From Oscillospiraceae bacterium (GTDB lineage Bacteria > Bacillota > Clostridia > Oscillospirales > CAG-272): a DNA stretch of 13,103 bases. The DNA lies in NCBI GenBank assembly GCA_015065205.1, contig SVQS01000036.1, positions 1 through 13,103 of the forward strand, read 5' to 3'. Under the pieces are notes generated by a model. That model had not been told where the DNA came from. It ran no database searches and saw only the letters and a list, made by a program, of their open reading frames with translations. The translations under genes and the position numbers were made by a program. This document shows, one piece after another, positions 1 through 7,490 of this stretch (position 1 is the stretch's first letter; every line of letters begins with the position of its first letter).

Positions 1-1270
1 GGAGTGTTCCTACTGCTTTTGCTACTACAATGGCAGAGAACACGGTTGCACAAATGGCAAGAGAAATAATCAAATTGTTTTGCACGTCACCCGATGTGGA
101 GGTGGAATACATTTGAAAATGAAAATCAATAGCCATTACTTTCACAAAGGTAGCAACCGCCAAGGTCGCACCGCAAAGAACACCAACGCGAAGCTCTTTC
201 CAAAAGACACGAAGCACATTTTTGAGTTCAATTTCACCCAAAGAAAGCGCACGAATGATGGCAACCGAGGTTTGTCCGCCTGCGTTACCGCCCGTACCCA
301 TCAGCATAGGGAAGAATGCGGTGAGAATGGCGTAAGTACCAATTGCTGCCTCATATTTGGTGATGATGGTGCTGGTAAAGGTAGCAGTCAGCATCAACAG
401 GAGCAACCACGGTACACGTTGCTTCCAAGTTTCCCAAACAGTAGTTTTGAGATATGGCTTGTCACTTGGCAGCATGGCTGCCATTTTTTCAATATCCTCA
501 GTAGCCTCGGTTTCAATAACCTCGAGAGCGTCGTCGACGGTGACAAGACCGACCAAGCGTTTTTCTTTATCAACGATAGGGAGAGCGATGATGCCGTAGT
601 GCGAAATCATATTCGCAACCATTTCTCGGTCATCGTGTGTGGAAGCATAAAGAACATTCTCGTTCATAATGTCACCGATTAACTGATGGGGCTCGGCAAA
701 AAGCAGTTGCTTGAGGGCAACAACGCCCTCAAGAACGCGCTTTGCGTCGGTAACGTAAGCTACGTAGACTGTTTCCTTGTCAAGGCCGATGCGGCGAATG
801 CGTGTAATGGCTTCTTCGCAGGTCATATTTTTGCGCAAGTCGATGAACTCACTGGTCATAACGCTTCCCGCGCTTTCCTCGGGGTAAGCGAGGAAGCGGT
901 TGATTTCCTCGCGCGTTTCGGGAGTGGCATTTTTCATGATGCGCTTCACAACGCTCGCGGGCATTTCCTCCAGCATATCAACGGCATCGTCGGTGTAGAG
1001 TTCTTCCAGCATTTGACCGATTTCACGGTCGGTCATATGCAGAATGATCAATTCCTGCAAGTCAGAATCCAGCTCTGCAAACACCTCGGCGGCTATGTCC
1101 TTTTTGAAAAGTCGGAATACGCGCGAGACCTGATCTTCGGGAAATTGTGAGAGTAAATCTGCGGCATCTACAGGGTTGCATTTGTCTATTTCTTGTATAA
1201 GTTCAGCATATTTCTTCTGCAAGAGAAGTTCTTGCAGCGCTTCAAATTCCAAAACGTTGGTTTCGGGCAT
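1..1270 (-). CDS. mgtE: Magnesium transporter MgtE, C-terminus cut by window edge
   Basis: Mg2+ channel of the cytoplasmic membrane, gated by cytosolic Mg2+ through its N and CBS domains (family knowledge). Reading the minus strand from ATG at 1270 gives 423 uninterrupted codons running off the left edge. Residues 1-135 form the helical N domain (repeats such as DDAVDMLEEMP). CBS domain 1 begins about AGSVMTSEFI (134-143) and CBS 2 covers about 200-258. Membrane segments start about 286. The pore motif PMLMGTGGNAGGQTS is at 321-335. MgtE is usually about 450 aa, so roughly 30 residues, including the last helix with the selectivity-filter Asp, lie outside the window. The start has a strong SD (AAGGAGGTG) 6 bases upstream. 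It lies 46 bases after the pgm stop, with no room for an M-box riboswitch. Identification is secure. Confidence 0.95.
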   Translation of the reverse strand, partial: MPETNVLEFEALQELLLQKKYAELIQEIDKCNPVDAADLLSQFPEDQVSRVFRLFKKDIAAEVFAELDSDLQELIILHMTDREIGQMLEELYTDDAVDMLEEMPASVVKRIMKNATPETREEINRFLAYPEESAGSVMTSEFIDLRKNMTCEEAITRIRRIGLDKETVYVAYVTDAKRVLEGVVALKQLLFAEPHQLIGDIMNENVLYASTHDDREMVANMISHYGIIALPIVDKEKRLVGLVTVDDALEVIETEATEDIEKMAAMLPSDKPYLKTTVWETWKQRVPWLLLLMLTATFTSTIITKYEAAIGTYAILTAFFPMLMGTGGNAGGQTSVAIIRALSLGEIELKNVLRVFWKELRVGVLCGATLAVATFVKVMAIDFHFQMYSTSTSGDVQNNLIISLAICATVFSAIVVAKAVGTL

Positions 1271-1316
1271 TAGAAACACCTCCTTTTTGGAGAACGAAAA
1301 CGAGGGCGCGTGAAAA

Positions 1317-3041
1317 TCAAGCGTTCTCGGAGAGTGCGTTCAGCGTTTTTTGATAGCTTGCAAGCTTTGCCTCAGCCTCGGCGCGGTTGTCAGCTTCAAG
1401 CATATAATAAAACTTGATTTTGGGTTCTGTTCCCGAAGGACGTGCAACGATAACGTCCCCATTGGAAAGGCGATAGTAAAGCACGTTGGAAGAGGGCAGT
1501 CCCGTGGGATGAACCTTGCCATCCTCGGTAATGGTTCCGGCACCGTAGTCACCTACAAGAGTCACGGAAACGCCGCCAAACTCGGTGGGGGGATTATTAC
1601 GCAAGCCGTCCATCAAAGCGGCCATACGGCGGGGACCTTCAAGACCTTCCATATAGATCTCTACGTTTTGCTCAAGGCAGAAGCCGTATTTTTCAAAGAG
1701 TGCGGAGAGAGCATCCGAAAGTGTCATTCCGCGCGACTTGTAGAAGGCGGTCATCTCGCAAATGAGCATAGCGGTTACAACGGCATCCTTGTCGCGTGCA
1801 TACGTACCCTTGAGGTAACCGTAGCTTTCTTCAAAGCCGAACAAAAAACTTCCGTCACCGGTCTTTTCATAGTTTTTGATGACCTCACCAATAAACTTAA
1901 ATCCTGTGAGCACGTTGTGCATCTTAACGCCATTGGCGGCGCAAATCTTTGCGGCAAGCTCACTGGTAACGATGCTTTTGACTACGTAAGGATTGTGCGG
2001 CATCGTGTTCGTCTCTTTGTAAGCGGTGATGATATAATCGACTAAAAGCGCACCCATTTGGTTGCCTGTAATGGTGGTAAAGGAGCCGTCGGGTGTGCGT
2101 GACATAACGCCCACGCGGTCAGCATCGGGGTCGGTCGCAATCACGAGGTCGGAGCCAACCTTGTTCGCAATCTCGATGCCGAGAGCAAACACCTCGGGAT
2201 ATTCGGGGTTTGGCTTTTTTACTGTGGGGAAGTTGCCGTCAATGACCATTTGCTCATCAACGGTGTAAAGATGCTTCAGTCCTACACGTTTGAGGATAGC
2301 GGGAACAAGACGGTAGCCCGTTCCGTGCAGAGGCGTATAGACGATTTTGAGTTCATCCGCTACAGTTGTAATGGCATCGGGATTAACCGCTTGCGCTGCT
2401 ACGTTTGCAAGATACTTTTCGTCCATTTCTTCTCCAATAATGGTAACAAGACCTGCGTCAAGTGCCTCGTTCAGGGGCATCTTCCTGACGTCTTTGAAGA
2501 TATCAAGACGGGCAATCTCTGCGGCTACTGTATCAGCGTGCTCGGGAGGGAGCTGTGCACCGTCCTCCCAATAGGCCTTGTAGCCGTTGTATTCTTTGGG
2601 ATTGTGAGAAGCCGTGATATTGATACCTGCAACACAACAGAGCTCACGCAAAGTAAACGAAAGCTCGGGGGTGGGGCGTAAAGAATCAAAAAGGTAAACT
2701 TTAATATTGTTGGCGGCAAGAACACAAGCGGCAGTTTCGGCAAAGGTTTGGGAATTGAGACGGCTGTCACAAGCGATAGCAACGCCATCATTGGCGCGAC
2801 CTTCGCGAACGATCAAGTTGGCAAGACCTTGTGTAGCATGTGCAACAGTGTGCACATTCATTGCATTCAATCCTGTTTTCATCGTGCCGCGCAAGCCGGC
2901 TGTTCCAAAGGAAAGTCCGCAAGAGAAGCGTAAAGCAACCTCGTCCTCGTCGCTCTCAATTGCACGCAGTTCAGCCTTTTCGGCTTCGGTCAGTGCATCC
3001 GATTTTAGCCATTCATAATAGATGTTCCAAAATTCTTTCAT
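1317..3041 (-). CDS. pgm: Phospho-sugar mutase (phosphoglucomutase/phosphomannomutase, alpha-D-phosphohexomutase family)
   Basis: Interconverts hexose 1- and 6-phosphates in the cytosol, feeding glycogen, cell wall and nucleotide-sugar synthesis. 574 aa from ATG 3041, the usual length for the long PGM2/PgcA-like bacterial branch. All four family motifs are visible: GTAGLRG near residue 46; the phosphoserine loop TASHNP with Ser145; the metal loop DPDADR at 304-309; the sugar-binding GFEESYG at 402-408; and the phosphate-binding RPSGTEPK starting at 534. An in-frame ATG 17 codons upstream (3092) would add residues before the conserved start. I prefer 3041 because GGAGG sits 8 bases before it (in the 3045-3055 region), and MKEFWNIYYEWL matches typical family N-termini. 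It lies between the TSCPD gene and mgtE, same strand. The choice between phosphoglucomutase and phosphomannomutase cannot be made from motifs alone. Confidence 0.95.
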   Translation of the reverse strand: MKEFWNIYYEWLKSDALTEAEKAELRAIESDEDEVALRFSCGLSFGTAGLRGTMKTGLNAMNVHTVAHATQGLANLIVREGRANDGVAIACDSRLNSQTFAETAACVLAANNIKVYLFDSLRPTPELSFTLRELCCVAGINITASHNPKEYNGYKAYWEDGAQLPPEHADTVAAEIARLDIFKDVRKMPLNEALDAGLVTIIGEEMDEKYLANVAAQAVNPDAITTVADELKIVYTPLHGTGYRLVPAILKRVGLKHLYTVDEQMVIDGNFPTVKKPNPEYPEVFALGIEIANKVGSDLVIATDPDADRVGVMSRTPDGSFTTITGNQMGALLVDYIITAYKETNTMPHNPYVVKSIVTSELAAKICAANGVKMHNVLTGFKFIGEVIKNYEKTGDGSFLFGFEESYGYLKGTYARDKDAVVTAMLICEMTAFYKSRGMTLSDALSALFEKYGFCLEQNVEIYMEGLEGPRRMAALMDGLRNNPPTEFGGVSVTLVGDYGAGTITEDGKVHPTGLPSSNVLYYRLSNGDVIVARPSGTEPKIKFYYMLEADNRAEAEAKLASYQKTLNALSENA

Positions 3042-3093
3042 AAAATTTCCTCCGAAGTATAAGATGTAGATTTGACCGGAGATATATCCCAAA

Positions 3094-3115
3094 AAAAGAA
3101 TACGTCAGTTCTTTT
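3094..3115 (-). terminator. Weak terminator-like hairpin overlapping the TSCPD stop codon
   Basis: On the minus strand, AAAAGAA and TTCTTTT form a perfect 7-bp stem around an 8-base loop containing the TGA stop of the TSCPD gene, and the 3' arm runs on into more U residues (down to 3091). The stem is almost all A-U, so termination would be weak. It could reduce read-through into pgm-mgtE, but no convincing promoter is visible between it and pgm. It may be incidental. Confidence 0.3.
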
Positions 3116-3359
3116 CAAGATATGCAGAAAGTGCCTGTGCGAGCTGGTCGGGGCATGATGTGCTTTTAAAGCCGCAACGAATGCCCGAAAGACGTTCAAT
3201 AGCATCCTTTACGGACATTCCTCGTACAAGCGCGGCAACCCCTTGTGTATTTCCCGAGCAACCGCCGAGGTAGCGAACCTCGGTAATGATGCCATCTTCA
3301 ATAGCTATGTCAATAGCGCGTGAACATACGCCGCGCGTGTGATAGGTAAAACGATCCAT
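3105..3359 (-). CDS. Small TSCPD-domain protein (TIGR03905-type, four cysteines)
   Basis: An 84-aa cytosolic protein ending in the family signature TSCPDQLAQAL (67-77). Four cysteines at positions 12, 34, 62 and 69, each in a conserved-looking context (TRGVC, LGGCSGN, IRCG, TSCPD), fit a metal-binding or redox site. The TSCPD domain is also found at the C-terminus of B12-dependent ribonucleotide reductases and as stand-alone small proteins of unproven function, so no activity is assigned. The start ATG at 3359 lies 2 bases after the TAA of the upstream gene, with its SD (AAAGGA) inside that gene's end, so translation is probably coupled. The complete length matches stand-alone members. Family call is firm; role is unknown. 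Confidence 0.9.
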   Translation of the reverse strand: MDRFTYHTRGVCSRAIDIAIEDGIITEVRYLGGCSGNTQGVAALVRGMSVKDAIERLSGIRCGFKSTSCPDQLAQALSAYLEKN

Positions 3360-3361
3360 AT

Positions 3362-4330
3362 TTACAGTCCTTTCTGTTTGATGTGAGAATAAATCCCGAT
3401 GGGTGTATATTGCGGGGCGATCATTGCCAAATAGAGCAAAAAAGGATATAAATCCCCCCCGCGGATGTCAAACGTCAAATTGAAGCATGCAGTAGCACCT
3501 TCCTTATCAATGGGGAGAGTATTGGCACAAAGAAAGGTGAGCTTAAAAAACCTTGCAGCGCTCAAAATATCAGCCATTAAATAGGCGGATTGCGAGGGGA
3601 GAGAAAAACGAAAGATCTCGTTTGTTTCGACAGCAGAGGCAAAAAATGGGAGCATATTGCGCCGCAAAAGTGCAAAGCGTGTTTTGCGCGAGGCATCTGC
3701 ACCTGCAATATCACAAGCAGCGGCAATTTTTAGATCGTATTGTGAGATAAGCTTGGCAAAACCAATCAGTTCACCTTCTACTGCGTTCTCAATCGGCAGA
3801 ATGCAGTATTCGCAATGCCCATCAAAGACTTCTTGGCAGGCTGTTTGAAAGTTGTGTGCATAAGCTGCACGTGCATTTGGAATAAGCTTTGCAAATGCGA
3901 GATAAGCATCGTCGGCATAACTGTTGTGCTGATAAACGATGCGTCCCACAGTATGCGGTGCAATCTCGTATTCATCCGGAAAGAGCACGGGCAGGAGTGG
4001 TGCACGGTCGCTTAATTCTTGGTAAAGAGCCATACAAAGGAGCATGCATTGCCGTGTCTCCAACATCTTGCGTGAGCGTAAAAGTAGCTCGGTATTATTG
4101 GTTAACACGTTTTCACAGGGATCGATCGGAGAGATGCGATAATCATGAAGTGAGGATAACAAATCGGCAATATCATCCCTCTGCGCTATCTCCTTGGCGA
4201 GCTCACGCAAATGTGCGATTTCCAACTCGCCAAGAAGATCTTCGCGCCGAGTCAATTCCTCTAAATTTTCGGCTATCACATTCTCCGGAGAATAGGTGGC
4301 AAAATCCTTTGTTGTAAAAGTGCCGTTCAT
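3362..4330 (-). CDS. Prephenate dehydratase-like protein lacking the second lobe, possible ACT-like C-terminus
   Basis: 322 aa, probably cytosolic (no signal or membrane segments). Residues 1-125 are helical and of unclear origin; a diverged chorismate-mutase-like region is possible but not supported by motifs. Residues 129-205 resemble the first lobe of prephenate dehydratase (PDT): GRIVYQ, then HCEYCILPIENAVEGEL, close to the PDT signature ADYGVxPIENSxEG, then YDLKIAAACDI. A TRF motif at 217-219 matches the PDT catalytic Thr-Arg-Phe. However, only about 16 residues separate LKI from TRF, against about 100 in E. coli PheA, so the second lobe appears absent. The GP.G.YS start of PDT is also degraded. 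Residues 240-318 could be a diverged ACT domain. SD GGAGG lies 6 bases before ATG 4330. It is translationally linked to the TSCPD gene. It is unlikely to be an active dehydratase; the function is not known. Confidence 0.6.
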   Translation of the reverse strand: MNGTFTTKDFATYSPENVIAENLEELTRREDLLGELEIAHLRELAKEIAQRDDIADLLSSLHDYRISPIDPCENVLTNNTELLLRSRKMLETRQCMLLCMALYQELSDRAPLLPVLFPDEYEIAPHTVGRIVYQHNSYADDAYLAFAKLIPNARAAYAHNFQTACQEVFDGHCEYCILPIENAVEGELIGFAKLISQYDLKIAAACDIAGADASRKTRFALLRRNMLPFFASAVETNEIFRFSLPSQSAYLMADILSAARFFKLTFLCANTLPIDKEGATACFNLTFDIRGGDLYPFLLYLAMIAPQYTPIGIYSHIKQKGL

Positions 4331-4345
4331 AGTGCCCTCCGCTTT

Positions 4346-5818
4346 TTATTCTTCCAAAAGATCCGATTGTGCATCGCTTTTTTCTTCTGCATTTGCAGAG
4401 TCACAGAGAATTTCATTAGCAGCTTCTTCTGCAATAGGCTCTTGTATCTTTTTTTTCTGTGTCATATCAAGATATTCACTCACGCAGGTAGCAAGAGTAT
4501 TATTGCTTTGGGGAGTGTAAAGGTCATATTTGTTGGCAAGAGCGAATGCCAACAGATGTGTTTTTTCACTATTCGTCAAGGGACCTTGACCGTCGGCAAG
4601 ATTGATTGCCTCGCGACGGAATATCGAACTTTCCTTTTTTTCTGTTTCGGCATCCTCAATTTCGGTTGGCAGACCTTTATCGTGCAAACGCTTATTCAGA
4701 AACTCGTTGGTAAGCTCAATAATGGTTGCAAAGAGCGGAACTCCGAGCACCATTCCCGCCAAGCCCCAAATAGCACCCATAACGGTAATGGCTATCATAA
4801 CGCACAAGGAACTCACACCTGTGTTTTCACCAAGAATTTTAGGAGCAATGATATTACCGTCGATTTGTTGAACAATGAGAATACAGAGCAGGAAGGGAAT
4901 GACCTTGATAGGGTCGGTCAAAAGAATAATAATAGCTGAGGGAATAACACCGATGAAAGGACCTACTACGGGAACAATATCGGTAATACCGATGAGAACC
5001 GCAATCAGGAGTGCGTAGGGAACTTCCATAATGGATATGATGATATACACCAGCACACCAACAATGGTGGAGTCCAAGATTTTACCGCGCAAAAATCCGC
5101 CAAAGGATTCATCGGCAATGGTGCAAATACGGGTGATGCGTTCGTTAATGCGATGATTGAAAAGCGCTTTTCTCATACGCATGATTCCTGCATAATGCCT
5201 TTCTTTGCCGGCGAGCAGATAAATGGAGATAAAGAGGCCGAATATGATGTCGGTCAAAATAAAGAAGGTGTCTCCAATATATTCGAACAAGATCAAAATG
5301 GTGTTGCCGGAGAGCAGACGGTCCATCAGCGCGTCAACGTCAACGTTCTGCACGATCCAATCAAAACCGTGCTTCAAGGTGTCGGCCTTAACGGGGGGGA
5401 TTTGCAAATTGAAGCGAGCATTGATTTGTCCCAAAAGTCCATTTACATTATCCAACGCTGTTGCAAGAAGAACCTCGTAATTTTCCAAGAAGTCAAGTAC
5501 ACTTGTCAAAAGTTGCGGAATAATCAGCATCAATAAAACAGCAAAAATGAGAGCGAGTACGATATAGGTGCCAATCAGGGAGAGCGTTCTTCTGAAAGAG
5601 AAGGAGCGTATGCCCGAGAAAACAAGCCGTTCGAACATACGGAAGATAGGGTTGCACAAATATGCAATCACAGCACCGATGATTACGGGACGCAAAATAC
5701 GGAAGATTTGTCCCAGAAAAGAGGTAAAGCTTTCTCGCTTAATAATGACGAATATGACTGCTAAAAGTGCTAGGACGACATAAAGAGCGAAAAGCTTGAT
5801 TTGTTTACGGTTTCTCAT
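4346..5818 (-). CDS. AI-2E family transporter (UPF0118), second tandem copy
   Basis: A 490-aa polytopic membrane protein of the AI-2E exporter/UPF0118 family, whose members include TqsA and Na+/H+ antiporter-like proteins; the substrate is unpredictable from sequence. Hydrophobic segments are near 9-27, 40-55, 78-105, 175-203, 250-300, 305-318 and 335-370, with a long loop between the third and fourth. The family core is clear: TDIVPVVGPFIGVIP (279-293), QQIDGNIIAPKILG (317-330) and the C-terminal GLAGMVLGVPLFATI. After residue 375 comes a charged cytosolic tail of about 115 aa, with an acidic end, longer than in many members. The ATG overlaps the TGA of the preceding paralogue (ATGA, 5815-5818) and its SD AGGAGGTG lies inside that gene, indicating coupled translation. 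Stop TAA is 15 bases before the next gene. Confidence 0.92.
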   Translation of the reverse strand: MRNRKQIKLFALYVVLALLAVIFVIIKRESFTSFLGQIFRILRPVIIGAVIAYLCNPIFRMFERLVFSGIRSFSFRRTLSLIGTYIVLALIFAVLLMLIIPQLLTSVLDFLENYEVLLATALDNVNGLLGQINARFNLQIPPVKADTLKHGFDWIVQNVDVDALMDRLLSGNTILILFEYIGDTFFILTDIIFGLFISIYLLAGKERHYAGIMRMRKALFNHRINERITRICTIADESFGGFLRGKILDSTIVGVLVYIIISIMEVPYALLIAVLIGITDIVPVVGPFIGVIPSAIIILLTDPIKVIPFLLCILIVQQIDGNIIAPKILGENTGVSSLCVMIAITVMGAIWGLAGMVLGVPLFATIIELTNEFLNKRLHDKGLPTEIEDAETEKKESSIFRREAINLADGQGPLTNSEKTHLLAFALANKYDLYTPQSNNTLATCVSEYLDMTQKKKIQEPIAEEAANEILCDSANAEEKSDAQSDLLEE

Positions 5819-7323
5819 GCTTGGACACCTCCTACCTTATCGTCTTGCATGCCCTCAATCACATTTTCGAGCATCTCTTCGTAACGTGCATTGCTTTCGG
5901 CGCGTACATTTTTTTCAACAGATTCGGCAGAGAACTGTACCAAAACCTCGGGAGGAGCCTCGGAGAGCAGATTCATTTTGCGGGCATTTTGGTAGAAGGA
6001 AAGAAAGCTGCGGTCTTTTTTGCTCAATTTGTTTTCGTGACCGCCGGCAATTTGATTGATGATGTGCAGGGCGCGCTTCTCAATTCGCACGATGATGCGT
6101 CCAAGACGGGATTTTGACATATGCATATAGTCCATTGAAAGGTCGGGAGCAAAATAGTTTTCGGTATCATCGGGCATACGCTTGTGTTGCAAACGCTCGT
6201 GAATGAGATCGTCTGCCAAATTCAACAGTGTTGCAAACAAGGGTACAGCGATGATCAAACCGATAAAGCCGAACATCGTTCCCATGGTGCAAACAGCAAT
6301 AATGACGCACAAAGGGCCAACGCCGGTGTTATAACCAACAATTCTCGGGCTGATGATATTGCTGTCTATTTGATAGATGAGAAACATAATTAGAGTAAAT
6401 GGAAAGAGCAGAGTGGCATCCGTAAAGAGCAGAATAATAAAAGAGGGAACAAAGCCGATCAAAAAACCGATGGCAGGGATCATATTCCAAACCGCAATTG
6501 AGGAAGCAATGAGGAGTGCGTACGGAATTTGAAAAATAGAAATGGTGATATAGGTCAAAACACCGACGATGAGAGAGTCAAGCAAACGTCCCTCAACGAA
6601 TTTGCCAAACAGGTTGTTTGCGGTGGTACAAATTTTTGTAATTCTTTGGTTGATCTTATCGCTGAAGATCGCATTGCGGAATTTCATAATTTGCGCATAG
6701 CGTTTTTCCTTGGATGTGAGCAGATAGATGGAAATGAAAATAGCAAAAATAACATCTGTGGCACCGGAAATAAATAGACTTGCTTTGTTGGTCAGGTCGG
6801 GAATTGCCTCGGTCAGCTCTCCCAAAATATTGTTGAAGAGAGTAGTGACAATGCTGGCATCAATATAATTCAAGGCATTTTTGATATTGAAGAAATTGAA
6901 GATCACACCGTTAATGCTTTCTATCACCCCGTTAACGCTTGCGATCGCGCCGTCAACGTAGAATTGATAGTTGGAAATAAAGTTCATCAAAGTAGAAATC
7001 AGTTGGGGAAGAATGAGTAACACAATAAGACCTATCAAAAGGAGTGCTGCAATGTATGTCAAAAGCAAGGAAAGCGCACGACGAGCGGCGGAGGGGTACA
7101 CGCGGTAAAACACCCTTCGCTCCAAAAGTCGAAATATAGGATTGAGAAGATAAGCAAAAATGAGGCCTAATATTACGGGACTGAGAATATCAATTACAAC
7201 GGCAAGCCATGTGTTAATTTCTCTATAAAAGGCTATCATCAATAGAAGCAAAAATCCGCCTGCTATCAGCAAAAGCCGATTGATGAGTTGATGATTGCCG
7301 CTTTCCTTTTTCGGGGATGTCAT
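5815..7323 (-). CDS. AI-2E family transporter (UPF0118), first tandem copy
   Basis: A 502-aa integral membrane protein, paralogous to the gene downstream. Hydrophobic segments are near 15-32, 42-60, 84-110, 181-203, 250-300, 305-318 and 335-370. Core motifs are NMIPAIGFLIGFVPS (280-294), YQIDSNIISPRIVG (317-330) and GFIGLIIAVPLFATL (352-366). From about residue 180 to 380 it lines up with the second copy without any gap (both have FISIYLL at 196-202 and ILDS/LLDS at 247-250), pointing to duplication. Its C-terminal 120 residues are unlike those of the second copy. The family catalogue includes quorum-signal exporters and cation/proton antiporters, so substrate is left open. First gene of the minus-strand unit: ATG 7323 has AAAGGAG 10 bases upstream and a promoter at 7363-7391. 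Divergent from ispE. Confidence 0.92.
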   Translation of the reverse strand: MTSPKKESGNHQLINRLLLIAGGFLLLLMIAFYREINTWLAVVIDILSPVILGLIFAYLLNPIFRLLERRVFYRVYPSAARRALSLLLTYIAALLLIGLIVLLILPQLISTLMNFISNYQFYVDGAIASVNGVIESINGVIFNFFNIKNALNYIDASIVTTLFNNILGELTEAIPDLTNKASLFISGATDVIFAIFISIYLLTSKEKRYAQIMKFRNAIFSDKINQRITKICTTANNLFGKFVEGRLLDSLIVGVLTYITISIFQIPYALLIASSIAVWNMIPAIGFLIGFVPSFIILLFTDATLLFPFTLIMFLIYQIDSNIISPRIVGYNTGVGPLCVIIAVCTMGTMFGFIGLIIAVPLFATLLNLADDLIHERLQHKRMPDDTENYFAPDLSMDYMHMSKSRLGRIIVRIEKRALHIINQIAGGHENKLSKKDRSFLSFYQNARKMNLLSEAPPEVLVQFSAESVEKNVRAESNARYEEMLENVIEGMQDDKVGGVQA

Positions 7324-7362
7324 TGTCGAACTACTCCTTTGAACACAAAATATTCCATAATA

Positions 7363-7391
7363 ATTTTATACCAAAATTTCCGTCTCGTCAA
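7363..7391 (-). promoter_or_regulatory. Sigma-A-type promoter of the leftward transporter-pgm-mgtE unit
   Basis: On the minus strand, TTGACG (7391-7386) and TAAAAT (7368-7363) are separated by exactly 17 bases in an AT-rich gap. Predicted start is near 7356, giving a leader of about 33 bases that contains the AAAGGAG ribosome site. This is the only good promoter seen for the six leftward genes. It is called from consensus only. Confidence 0.65.
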
Positions 7392-7430
7392 GCCTTTTCT
7401 TTTATTTTCAAATATTATTTACAAAAAATA

Positions 7431-7459
7431 TTGAAAAGGCGCGCGTTTTGTGATAAAAT
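7431..7459 (+). promoter_or_regulatory. Extended -10 promoter of ispE
   Basis: TTGAAA (7431-7436), a 17-base spacer and TAAAAT (7454-7459) preceded by TG at 7451-7452 (TGN extended -10). Predicted start is near 7466, about 25 bases before the chosen ispE ATG. This promoter location excludes the in-frame ATG at 7461 and the long open frame reaching back to 7317. The -35 boxes of this promoter and of the divergent one are about 40 bases apart. Confidence 0.7.
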
Positions 7460-7490
7460 AATGGTGAAATATCCATTGAGAGGAAAAAGA

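Noticed and set aside
80..1150. Plus-strand open frames opposite mgtE.
   Set aside because: The minus strand encodes an intact MgtE with all family motifs; the opposite frames show no protein-like character.
1271..1316. M-box (Mg2+) riboswitch for mgtE.
   Set aside because: Only 46 bases separate pgm and mgtE, far too short for an M-box, and no conserved core is visible.
1350..2681. Plus-strand open frames opposite pgm.
   Set aside because: Antisense to a clear phosphohexomutase; no family signature and no ribosome sites.
3042..3090. Promoter for pgm-mgtE, with a TATACT box on the minus strand.
   Set aside because: No matching -35 at 16-18 bases, and the box is so close to the SD that the transcript would start at or beyond the ribosome site.
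7461..7490. Upstream in-frame ATG for ispE at 7461.
   Set aside because: It precedes the predicted transcription start, has no ribosome site, and would add residues before the conserved N-terminus.
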